Shown here piece by piece: positions 34,707-42,300 of a DNA stretch of 64,000 bases (within the stretch, counting starts at the first letter, position 1; each line of letters starts with the position of its first letter). A program made the position numbers and the translations under genes. This stretch comes from MGBC114079 sp964531385 (GTDB lineage: Bacteria; Bacillota; Clostridia; Lachnospirales; CAG-274). Under the pieces are notes generated by a model, which searched no databases, had not been told where the DNA came from, and was given only the letters and a program-made list of their open reading frames with translations. The stretch is from assembly GCA_964531385.1 (NCBI GenBank), contig CAZHGC010000001.1, forward strand, positions 1 through 64,000. Direction: 5' to 3'.

Positions 34707-35479
34707 TGTCGAAAAGAAAAGAACCGGAAGTTAAAAAGGGACTTGACGAGTGGATGGCTACATACGGCGATATGGTTACGCTGTTGCTTTGTTTCTTCGT
34801 TATGTTATTTGCTATGTCAGATGTTGATTCTTCTAAATTTGAAGAAATGGCTCAATCGTTTTCGGAAAACAGAATTTCAATTATGGGAGCGGCGAGCGAA
34901 TCTATTTTGAGTTCATTGGGCAACGGTATTATTGAAATGCCGGAGGTTAAGGGCGATGCAAAAGAAGAAAACGAAGAATTTGAAAAAGGCAAGGAAGAAC
35001 TTGTTAAAATGGCATCAGACTTTAAAACATATTTTGCCGAAAATAATCTTCAAGATAAGGTTGAGGTTGAACAAAACGACCAATATATTACTTTGAATTT
35101 TAAAGACGGTATTTTGTTTGACAGCGGAAAAGCGGAACTTAAAACCGAAGCTTTGGGGGCTTTGAATATAGTTGCGAATGAGCTTGTTAAATATCCGGAA
35201 AATGATATTAAAATTGAAGGTCATGCTGATAACAGGCCAATTAATACTCAACGGTATCCCAATAACTGGTATTTATCGGCAGCAAGAGCTATTTCTGTTG
35301 CTATGTATTTTACCGATTCTAAAGGGTTTTCGCCCGAGAGAGTTTCGGCGGAGGGTTTTGGCGAATTTCGTCCGAAAGTTTCAAACGATACTCCTGAAAA
35401 CAGGGCTATTAACCGTAGAGTTGAAATAAAAATATTAAGTAAATATTATTCTGATGCTGATATGCAGATGAATTCTTGA
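34706..35479 (+). CDS. motB: Motor stator protein MotB
   Basis: 257 aa. It anchors the stator to peptidoglycan. A basic start is followed by one membrane helix (about 15-38) with the ion-carrying aspartate in W-M-A-T-Y-G-D-M-V-T-L-L-L. A linker follows, then a C-terminal OmpA-like domain (about 130-250) with G-H-A-D-N-R and N-W-x-L-S-x-A-R-A. The coupling ion cannot be decided from these motifs alone. fliL follows 18 bases later. Confidence 0.95.
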   Translation: MSKRKEPEVKKGLDEWMATYGDMVTLLLCFFVMLFAMSDVDSSKFEEMAQSFSENRISIMGAASESILSSLGNGIIEMPEVKGDAKEENEEFEKGKEELVKMASDFKTYFAENNLQDKVEVEQNDQYITLNFKDGILFDSGKAELKTEALGALNIVANELVKYPENDIKIEGHADNRPINTQRYPNNWYLSAARAISVAMYFTDSKGFSPERVSAEGFGEFRPKVSNDTPENRAINRRVEIKILSKYYSDADMQMNS

Positions 35480-35497
35480 TGAGAGCGAGGGATTAAT

Positions 35498-35974
35498 TTG
35501 GAAAAAAATAAATTAATGCTTATTATTATTATTGTTTTACTTGTTATATTACTTGGGGCTATTGTTGGAGGCGGTGTTTACGCTTATAATGCTTTGAGTT
35601 CGGCAGGCGAGCCACAAACTGAAGAGATTGAAGAAATTGACAAAAGTCAAAATGTTCTTATTGAAATTGGTGACCCGATTTATACAAATCTTTTGGTTGG
35701 TGAAGATCAAAAAGAACATCTTGCTAAAGTTAATCTTAGCCTTGATATTAGAGGTGGCGAAGATGATAGCGAAAAAATTACTGCAAGTATTAATGGCAGA
35801 ATTGTTGTTGTCAGAGACATAGTTAATAATGTTTTAAGAAAGAAAACTTATGAAGAACTTAAAAAAGTTGACGGAGTTGAAAATTTTAAAGATGAAATTT
35901 TGGACAAAGTTAGAAAAGAGTTCAATTCTAATTTAATTTTAGATGTTTATGTAAATGAAATTGTATTACAATAA
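35498..35974 (+). CDS. fliL: Flagellar basal body-associated protein FliL
   Basis: 158 aa. One N-terminal membrane helix (about 5-28) with G-A-I-V-G-G-G-V-Y-A, then an outside stomatin-like domain. It has the conserved LKV/L-N-L-S-L-D-I-R strand and the C-terminal L-D-x-V-R-K-E-F-N. It forms a ring around the stator that tunes motor output. The start is TTG at 35498; GAGCGAGGGA lies upstream. It is in the usual place, after motB. Confidence 0.88.
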   Translation: MEKNKLMLIIIIVLLVILLGAIVGGGVYAYNALSSAGEPQTEEIEEIDKSQNVLIEIGDPIYTNLLVGEDQKEHLAKVNLSLDIRGGEDDSEKITASINGRIVVVRDIVNNVLRKKTYEELKKVDGVENFKDEILDKVRKEFNSNLILDVYVNEIVLQ

Positions 35975-36008
35975 TTCTTTTAATACTTTAAGGCAGGTGA
36001 TAAAATAA

Positions 36009-36995
36009 ATGAGTGATATTTTATCTCAAAGCGAAATTGACGCCCTTTTAAATGCGTTATCAAGCGGTGATGATAATGTTGTTATAAATAACGATATTGA
36101 AGAAAAAAAGGTTAGAACATATAACTTTGCAAGACCTTCAAAATTCGGTAAGGAACAACTTAGAACCCTTGAAGTTATTTTTGAAAGCTTTTCAAGATTG
36201 GTATCATCATTTTTGACCGGATATTTGAGAACTGCAACTCAAATTGAGGTTGCTAATGCCGAACAGCTTACATACAATGAATTTAACAATTCTTTGCTTA
36301 ATCCTGTTGTTCTTGGTATTCTTGACCTTGGAAATCCTTCTTTGAAGGGGTCAGTTATTCTTGATTTATCTTCCAATATAGGGTATGCTATTATTGATAG
36401 GATATTAGGTGGTTCGGGTGATACTCTTAAGAAAACGAGAGAGTTTACTGAAATAGAAAAAATACTTTTAAGCAGAATTTTATCTCAAATTATTTCGTAT
36501 TTGGTTGAGCCTTGGGAAAATGTATGTCACGTTTCTCCGTCGCTTGAAAAGCTTGAAACAAATTCACAGTTTGCTCAAGTTATGTCGCCGAATGAAATGA
36601 TTGCTTTGGTTACGTTAAGTATTAAGATTGGAGAAGTTGAAGGTCTTATCAATTTCTGTATACCTCATTTGGTTATTGAACCTATTATGGATAAACTTAA
36701 TACAAAACACTGGTTTGCAAGCAAAGAAGATGAAGATTTAAGTATTTACAGAAATAAAGTTGAAGTTGGACTTGAGGAAGCCAAAATTCCCGTTTCAGTT
36801 GTTGTTGGAAAAACCAACATTACAGTCGATGAATTTATTGGTTTGCAAGTTGGAGACGTAATTACACTTGATTCATATGTTAATTCTGATTTTAACGTTA
36901 TGATTGGTGATTTACTGAAGTTTTATGCAAAACCCGGTATTAGCAGGGGTAAAAATGCTATACAGATTACATCATTAGTAGGAAAGGAGGAGTAG
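36009..36995 (+). CDS. fliM: Flagellar motor switch protein FliM
   Basis: 328 aa. It starts with the CheY-binding peptide (D-I-L-S-Q-S-E-I-D-A-L-L). A CheC-like middle domain follows (about 45-230), with F-S-R-L-V-S-S-F-L-T-G-Y-L-R and G-G-S-G-D-T-L. The C-terminal SpoA-type domain (about 250-328) packs against FliY. AGGTGATAAAATAA precedes the ATG. It feeds directly into fliY, which begins 5 bases later. Confidence 0.96.
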   Translation: MSDILSQSEIDALLNALSSGDDNVVINNDIEEKKVRTYNFARPSKFGKEQLRTLEVIFESFSRLVSSFLTGYLRTATQIEVANAEQLTYNEFNNSLLNPVVLGILDLGNPSLKGSVILDLSSNIGYAIIDRILGGSGDTLKKTREFTEIEKILLSRILSQIISYLVEPWENVCHVSPSLEKLETNSQFAQVMSPNEMIALVTLSIKIGEVEGLINFCIPHLVIEPIMDKLNTKHWFASKEDEDLSIYRNKVEVGLEEAKIPVSVVVGKTNITVDEFIGLQVGDVITLDSYVNSDFNVMIGDLLKFYAKPGISRGKNAIQITSLVGKEE

Positions 36996-36999
36996 CTTT

Positions 37000-38193
37000 A
37001 TGGGAGATATGCTTTCTCAAGAAGAAATTAATGCCCTTTTAGGTGGTGATGACAAAGAATCATCAGCATCCGAGAATGATTCTACAGCTGCTTCAACAGG
37101 AATAGATATTCTTTCGAGTGAAGAAAAAGATATTTTGGGGGAAATTGGAAACATTAGTATGGGAACAGCGGCAACAACGTTGTTTGCATTACTTAATCAA
37201 AAGGTTAATATTACAACACCTAAGGTTGCTGTTTTTAGCTGGAAAGAACTTGCCAGCAGATATGACAGACCTTGTGTTGGTATTAAAGTTGGTTACAAAG
37301 AAGGCCTCATTGGAGCAAATGTTCTTGTTCTTAAACAAGCCGATGTTAAAATTATTGCGGACCTTATGATGGGTGGAACAGGTGAAGTTGATGACGAAAG
37401 GGAACTTTCGGATCTTGATTTGAGCGCTATTGCGGAAGCTATGAACCAAATGGTTGGTTCATCTGCTACATCATTATCGTCTATGCTTAATATGAAAATT
37501 GATATTGATACTCCTAATGCGTTTATTCTTGATTTTAATGATGATTCCTTTTTTGAGCATTTAGGCTTTGATGATGACCCTATTGTTGCAACTTGTTTCA
37601 GAATGGAAGTTGGCACACTTATTGATAGTGAAATTATGCAAATTCTTCCGGTTAGTTTTGCATTGGATATGGTTAATTCTTTAAGGAGTGGAACTATGGG
37701 AGAAGAACAAACTGCTACAACTCAAGCACCGACTTCTCAGCCACAACCTGCACCACAGCCTGTTGCACAGCCACAGCCTGTACCACAGCCACAACCTGTA
37801 TCGGAACCTGTGCCACAGCCTATGATGTATCAGCAACCTCCTATGTATCAGCAACCTATGATGTATCAACAACCGCAGCAGGCTAACGTTAATGTACAAC
37901 CTGCTCAATTCCAAAATTTTGATATGTCTTCAATTATGCAACAAAAAGAAAATATTGGCATAATTATGGACGTTCCTCTTGAAATTACTGTTGAGCTTGG
38001 AAGAACTCACAAGCTTATTAAGGAAATTCTTGAGTTTTCGCCGGGAACTGTTGTTGAACTTAATAAGTTGGCAGGAGAACCTATTGATATATTGGTAAAT
38101 GGTAAAAATATTGCCAAAGGCGAAGTTGTTGTTATTGATGAAAATTTTGGTGTTCGTTTGACGGACATTGTAAGTGTTGAAGAAAGAATTTAA
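37000..38193 (+). CDS. fliY: Flagellar motor switch phosphatase FliY
   Basis: 397 aa. It has four parts. A CheY-binding peptide is at the start (M-L-S-Q-E-E-I-N-A-L-L). A CheC/CheX-type phosphatase domain (about 35-230) has both E-x-x-N motifs: E-I-G-N near residue 47 and E-A-M-N near residue 146. A Pro/Gln-rich linker follows (about 240-300). A FliN-type domain (about 315-397) has D-V-P-L-E-I-T-V-E-L-G. It can therefore both build the C ring and dephosphorylate CheY-P. No separate fliN or cheC is in this cluster. The ribosome site GGAGGAG lies in the end of fliM. Confidence 0.95.
   Translation: MGDMLSQEEINALLGGDDKESSASENDSTAASTGIDILSSEEKDILGEIGNISMGTAATTLFALLNQKVNITTPKVAVFSWKELASRYDRPCVGIKVGYKEGLIGANVLVLKQADVKIIADLMMGGTGEVDDERELSDLDLSAIAEAMNQMVGSSATSLSSMLNMKIDIDTPNAFILDFNDDSFFEHLGFDDDPIVATCFRMEVGTLIDSEIMQILPVSFALDMVNSLRSGTMGEEQTATTQAPTSQPQPAPQPVAQPQPVPQPQPVSEPVPQPMMYQQPPMYQQPMMYQQPQQANVNVQPAQFQNFDMSSIMQQKENIGIIMDVPLEITVELGRTHKLIKEILEFSPGTVVELNKLAGEPIDILVNGKNIAKGEVVVIDENFGVRLTDIVSVEERI
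37735..37881 (+). repeat. In-frame tandem repeats in the FliY linker
   Basis: Two kinds of short repeat adjoin. CCACAGCCTGT-like units encode Pro-Gln-Pro-Val or Pro-Val-Pro-Gln. Three copies of an ATGTATCAGCAACCT-like unit encode Met-Tyr-Gln-Gln-Pro. All are multiples of three bases, so slippage would change linker length without breaking the frame. Confidence 0.8.
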
Positions 38194-38222
38194 TTTATAT
38201 TAAAATTTAAGGAGTGGATAAA

Positions 38223-38588
38223 ATGGCAGATAAGAATATCTTGTTGGTTGATGATGCCGCATTTATGAGAATGATGCTTAAAGACATATTGGTTAAAAAC
38301 GGTTACAATGTAATTGGTGAGGCTGAAAATGGTGCGAAAGCTTTGGAAAAATATAAAGAGCTTAAACCTACTCTTGTTATTATGGATATAACTATGCCGG
38401 AAATGGACGGTATTCAAGCTGCTAAAGCTATTAAAGCTGATGATTCAAACGCACTTATTATTATGTGTTCTGCTATGGGTCAGCAAGCTATGGTTATTGA
38501 ATCTATTCAAGCCGGAGCAAGAGACTTTATTGTAAAACCTTTCCAACCTGACAGAGTTTTGGAAGCTGTTAAAAAAGTTATAGGGTAA
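38223..38588 (+). CDS. cheY: Chemotaxis response regulator CheY
   Basis: 121 aa, a single receiver domain. The acid pair is in L-V-D-D-A-A, the phosphorylated Asp is in M-D-I-T-M-P-E-M-D-G, the switch Ser is in C-S-A-M-G, and the Lys is in V-K-P-F. When phosphorylated it binds FliM/FliY and changes motor direction. The ATG at 38223 is preferred; a GTG nine bases earlier overlaps the AAGGAG site. The kinase CheA is not encoded in this window. Confidence 0.95.
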   Translation: MADKNILLVDDAAFMRMMLKDILVKNGYNVIGEAENGAKALEKYKELKPTLVIMDITMPEMDGIQAAKAIKADDSNALIIMCSAMGQQAMVIESIQAGARDFIVKPFQPDRVLEAVKKVIG

Positions 38589-38597
38589 TCAGTTGTT

Positions 38598-39017
38598 ATG
38601 TTTTTTGAATACATAATTTGTTTGCAATCTCAAATAGATATTCGTAGTGAGAGTGACTGGTCTTCAACGTTTGAGATGATAGGCCAGTTTTTTCTCCTTG
38701 TAATTGTTTTTATTGCAATAATAGTGCTTGCGTATTTTTCAACTAAATGGATTGCTTCATTTAGAATGGGAATGAGAAAAAACAGTGTTATAAAGATGAT
38801 TTCGAGTATGCCTGTTGGGGGAAGCAATTCTTTGCAGATTATAAAGGTTGGCGAAAGATATTTTTTGATTGGTGTTTCCAAAGAGCAAATTACTTATATT
38901 GCGGAAATTGATGATGTTGATATTTCTGCTGAACAAAATGTGAATTCGCCTAAATTTCCTTTTGAAAAATATTTTCAAGATTATTTTAATAAAAATAAAT
39001 CTAATGATGAAAAATGA
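38598..39017 (+). CDS. fliO: Flagellar export protein FliO
   Basis: 139 aa. A short outside N-terminus, one membrane helix (about 28-48), then the FliO domain (K-M-I-S-S-M-P-V-G-G-S-N-S-L-Q-I-I-K-V-G-E-R-Y-F-L-I-G-V-S). FliO helps assemble the FliP pore complex. The start has a poor ribosome site (no clear GGAGG), so it may depend on coupling with cheY, whose stop is 9 bases upstream. Its position directly before fliP confirms it. Confidence 0.9.
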   Translation: MFFEYIICLQSQIDIRSESDWSSTFEMIGQFFLLVIVFIAIIVLAYFSTKWIASFRMGMRKNSVIKMISSMPVGGSNSLQIIKVGERYFLIGVSKEQITYIAEIDDVDISAEQNVNSPKFPFEKYFQDYFNKNKSNDEK

Positions 39018-39065
39018 TTTTGATTTTTCATTTTGAGCTATGAATGTAAATTGGAGCGAAAATTT

Positions 39066-39845
39066 ATGCACAAGAAAAATTTATTAAAATTTGTTATTTG
39101 CAGCTGTGTTTTATTTAGTGTGATTTTAGCTGTTACTTCAGTTGTTTTTGCAAGTGATGAAATATTAGGAACATTGCCGAATATTGACATTAGTATTGGA
39201 GGAGGAGATGGAACTCAGGCGACTTCTTCAACTTTACAAGTTTTATTGCTACTTGCAATTATAACTTTGGCTCCGTCTCTTATTATTTTGCTTACTTCTT
39301 TTACACGAATTATTATTACTCTTCATTTTTTGCGTACGGCTTTGGGAACTCAGCAGATGCCACCCAATCAAGTTATGATTGGTTTAGCTTTGTTTTTGAC
39401 CATTTTTATTATGAGCCCGACTATTTCAAAAATAAGCGAAGAGGCTTTTAAACCTTATTCCGAAGGGCAGATTTCTCAGGAAGAATTTATCGATAAATCT
39501 ATGGAGCCTATTAGGGAATTTATGTTTAAACAGGTTGAAAACAAAGACCTTAAACTTTTTGCGGATATTTCCGGAACTCAGTCGTATGAAACAAAAGAAG
39601 AAATTCCTAATTCGGTTCTTATTCCTGCGTTTATTCTTGGCGAGATAACAAAGGGTTTTAAAATTGGTTTTATACTTTATATACCGTTTATTGCTATTGA
39701 TATGGTTGTTGCGTCAACACTTATGGCTATGGGTATGATGATGTTGCCGCCGGCTCTTATATCGGCACCGTTTAAAATACTGTTGTTCGTTTTAGTTGAC
39801 GGTTGGAATTTAGTTATTGGAAATCTTATGAAAACATTTAGGTAA
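39066..39845 (+). CDS. fliP: Flagellar export gate protein FliP
   Basis: 259 aa from the ATG at 39066, which has TTGGAG before it; a longer TTG reading is rejected. It has a cleavable signal peptide (about 1-30) and four membrane helices. The family signatures are T-S-F-T-R-I-I-I-T-L-H-F-L-R, G-T-Q-Q-M-P-P-N-Q-V-M-I-G-L-A-L-F-L-T and M-G-M-M-M-L-P-P. FliP forms the core of the export gate with FliQ and FliR. Confidence 0.96.
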   Translation: MHKKNLLKFVICSCVLFSVILAVTSVVFASDEILGTLPNIDISIGGGDGTQATSSTLQVLLLLAIITLAPSLIILLTSFTRIIITLHFLRTALGTQQMPPNQVMIGLALFLTIFIMSPTISKISEEAFKPYSEGQISQEEFIDKSMEPIREFMFKQVENKDLKLFADISGTQSYETKEEIPNSVLIPAFILGEITKGFKIGFILYIPFIAIDMVVASTLMAMGMMMLPPALISAPFKILLFVLVDGWNLVIGNLMKTFR

Positions 39846-39859
39846 AGGGGGAGTGTGAA

Positions 39860-40129
39860 TTGTCTCAAGATACAGTTATTACTGTTGTTCAAGAAACTTT
39901 AAAAGCTGTTATTTATGCTTCTGCTCCCCCTTTGCTTATGGGATTGGTTGTTGGTCTTGTTGTTAGTATATTTCAAACAATTACCTCTATTAATGAGCAA
40001 ACCCTTGCTTTTATTGCAAAAATTTTGGCTATTTTTATTTCGCTTGTTATTTTTGGTGCTTTTATGCTTACTACACTTCAAGACTTGTTTTTAAATCTGT
40101 ATTCGGATTTTTCAAAAATTATACAGTAA
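39860..40129 (+). CDS. fliQ: Flagellar export gate protein FliQ
   Basis: 89 aa, the standard size, with two membrane helices. It has the family pattern S-A-P-P-L-L-M-G-L-V-V-G-L-V-V-S-I-F-Q-T and I-N-E-Q-T-L-A-F-I-A-K. The start is TTG at 39860, preceded by GGGGGAGTG. It packs around FliP and FliR in the export gate. Confidence 0.95.
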   Translation: MSQDTVITVVQETLKAVIYASAPPLLMGLVVGLVVSIFQTITSINEQTLAFIAKILAIFISLVIFGAFMLTTLQDLFLNLYSDFSKIIQ

Positions 40130-40144
40130 GAAAAGGGGCATTTT

Positions 40145-40948
40145 ATGGAGTCTTCAAGTGCTGCTGCTTTAATTGAAATATTTTCAAATGCAGATCTTTT
40201 TATTCTTATTTTTGTTAGAATTTTAGGCACTCTTGTAATTACACCTGCTATTGGCGGCAGAAATATTCCGAATATGGCGAAAATTGGCTTTTCTTTGGCT
40301 TTGGCGGGGATTGTTATGTATTCCGGCAACATATCAAGCATTGAATATGCGGACAGTGTTTTGGGATATGGACTTTTAATTGCTCAAGAATTTATTACAG
40401 GTTTTGCTATTGGGTTTGTTTCATATTTTGTTTTGAATATTGCTTATTTTGCCGGACATTTTACTGACCAGCAAATTGGTTTTTCGATGGTTAGTGTGTT
40501 TGACCCGATTACTCAGGAGCAAGTTCCTATCAGCGGTAATTTATATTATTTTGCTTTATCGGCTTTACTTTTGGTTACTAATGGACATCATATGATTCTT
40601 AAATCTTTGTTTTACAGCTATAAAGCTATTCCTATTGGTTCTGCTAAACTTTTAATGAATGGCGAATTGGTTTCTGTTTTTATGAAATTGGCTGTTGATT
40701 TTTTTGCTATTGGGTTTTCAATCGCTTTACCGGTTATTGCTATAATTCTTATTTCAGATTTGGTTCTTGGTATACTTATTAAGACAGTTCCTCAAATAAA
40801 TGTTTTTGTTGTTGGTTTGCCGGCTAAAGTTTTTATCGGTTTGGGAGTTGTTTTTGTTGTTGCTCCAATGCTTAACGGGGTTTCGAGTATTTTTTACAAA
40901 GAAATTTCAGAAGCTCTTCTTAATGTTATAAAGGTTATGATGCCATGA
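40145..40948 (+). CDS. fliR: Flagellar export gate protein FliR
   Basis: 267 aa with six or more membrane helices. It opens with R-I-L-G-T-L-V-I-T-P-A-I-G-G-R-N-I-P; the central part has G-F-A-I-G-F-V-S-Y, then D-Q-Q-I-G-F-S-M-V-S-V-F-D-P and N-G-H-H. It completes the FliPQR pore. flhB begins inside its last four bases (ATGA). Confidence 0.95.
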   Translation: MESSSAAALIEIFSNADLFILIFVRILGTLVITPAIGGRNIPNMAKIGFSLALAGIVMYSGNISSIEYADSVLGYGLLIAQEFITGFAIGFVSYFVLNIAYFAGHFTDQQIGFSMVSVFDPITQEQVPISGNLYYFALSALLLVTNGHHMILKSLFYSYKAIPIGSAKLLMNGELVSVFMKLAVDFFAIGFSIALPVIAIILISDLVLGILIKTVPQINVFVVGLPAKVFIGLGVVFVVAPMLNGVSSIFYKEISEALLNVIKVMMP

Positions 40949-42060
40949 TGATTGAAAAGAATGAAAAAAAGTTTTATATTGACATAAATCTGCATTTTTT
41001 TGAAGAAAAAACCGAAAAGCCGACCCCTAAAAAAGTTCAAAAGGCGAGGTCGAGCGGTCAGGTTGTTATGAGCAAGGAAATTGCTACGGCAGTTATGCTT
41101 ATTTTTGGTTTTCTTGCAATTAAAAATTTTGCCGGAACTATGTATGAAGGTTCGGCAGAAATTGTTAACCACAGTTTTTCACTTATTGCAGATATAGATA
41201 CAATTTTTGAAAAGCAATATCTTCACGAACTTATTTTATTTATTCTTTTAAAAATTTTTGATATATGTTTACCTGTTTTTGTTGTTATTTTTATTTTGGG
41301 GATTATTACAAATGTTGCACAAGTTGGTTGGCACCCCACAAATGAACCTCTTAAACCTAATCTTGGAAATTTGAGCCCGTTAAAAGGGATTAAGCGTATG
41401 TTCTCGGTTAGGTCGTTGATTGAATTTATTAAATCAATTCTTAAATTATTTTTTGTTGTATATGCAGTTTATTCGGGACTTATTGACGAGATTCCTATTT
41501 TGAAAACACTTATGTTTATGGACCTTGGAAAAGCGTTTATGTATGTTGGTGAGTTGTCTGTGGATTTGGGAATTAAAGTTGGTTGTTACTTTATTATTAT
41601 TGCGGTTGCTGATTATGCGTATCAAAGATATTCACACGTTAAAAAATTGAAAATGAGCAAGCAAGAACTTAAAGATGAATATAAAAATTCAGAAGGAGAC
41701 CCCCTAATTAAATCTCAAATTAAAGATAGAATGAGACAGGCTTCTATGCGTCGTATGATGCAACAAGTTCCCGATGCGGACGTTATTATTACAAATCCTA
41801 CACATTATGCTGTTGCACTTAAATATGATAAGGAAAAAGCTGATGCACCTATTGTTTTGGCAAAGGGTGTTGACCATTTGGCAAGGCGTATTAAGGAAAT
41901 TGCAAAGGATAATGATGTTGAAATTGTTGAAAACAGGCCTTTGGCAAGGGCTTTATATAATACGGTTGAAGTTGGAAATCAAATTCCTCCGGAACTTTAT
42001 CAAGCAGTTGCTGATATTTTGGCTTTTGTTTACAATCTTAAAAATAAAAATGTGCGATAA
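40945..42060 (+). CDS. flhB: Flagellar export switch protein FlhB
   Basis: 371 aa. Four membrane helices in the first ~220 residues, then a soluble C-terminal domain with the self-cleaving N-P-T-H motif at residues 284-287. FlhB changes export from hook to filament proteins after FliK signals. F-E-E-K-T-E-K-P-T-P-K-K at the N-terminus is the family start. The flhA promoter region lies downstream. Confidence 0.96.
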   Translation: MMIEKNEKKFYIDINLHFFEEKTEKPTPKKVQKARSSGQVVMSKEIATAVMLIFGFLAIKNFAGTMYEGSAEIVNHSFSLIADIDTIFEKQYLHELILFILLKIFDICLPVFVVIFILGIITNVAQVGWHPTNEPLKPNLGNLSPLKGIKRMFSVRSLIEFIKSILKLFFVVYAVYSGLIDEIPILKTLMFMDLGKAFMYVGELSVDLGIKVGCYFIIIAVADYAYQRYSHVKKLKMSKQELKDEYKNSEGDPLIKSQIKDRMRQASMRRMMQQVPDADVIITNPTHYAVALKYDKEKADAPIVLAKGVDHLARRIKEIAKDNDVEIVENRPLARALYNTVEVGNQIPPELYQAVADILAFVYNLKNKNVR

Positions 42061-42075
42061 TAATTAATTTATTTG

Positions 42076-42119
42076 TTGCACAAGTACTTGAAAAAGGTTT
42101 ATAATAAATTATAACCTTT
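42076..42119 (+). promoter_or_regulatory. Internal promoter with a palindrome over its -10, before flhA
   Basis: TTGCAC (42076-42081), an 18-base spacer, and TATAAT (42100-42105). The -10 lies inside a near-perfect palindrome, 42093-42119: AAAGGTTTATAAT faces ATTATAACCTTT with one extra T. There is no T-run. A repressor bound here would block polymerase directly. It would serve flhA-flhF-flhG and the genes after. Confidence 0.65.
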
Positions 42120-42300
42120 GTGTTAAATTAGAAAAATAGGCATTGTTTTATATTTAAAAATTTAGTTTATTTGAACGGTGCTTTTTATAAATTTGGGGTT
42201 TATTAAAGGTATTTGGCAATTGGTTCAAAAGCCTATGGAATGCTGATGTTTATCGGTTTTCCGATATTTAATTTTTACTAAAGAGTAAAGGAGTTTTAAT

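Noticed and set aside
42120..42300. A c-di-GMP riboswitch before flhA
   Set aside because: A short AAAGCCTATGG-like string is present, but the conserved GEMM core and paired arms are not.
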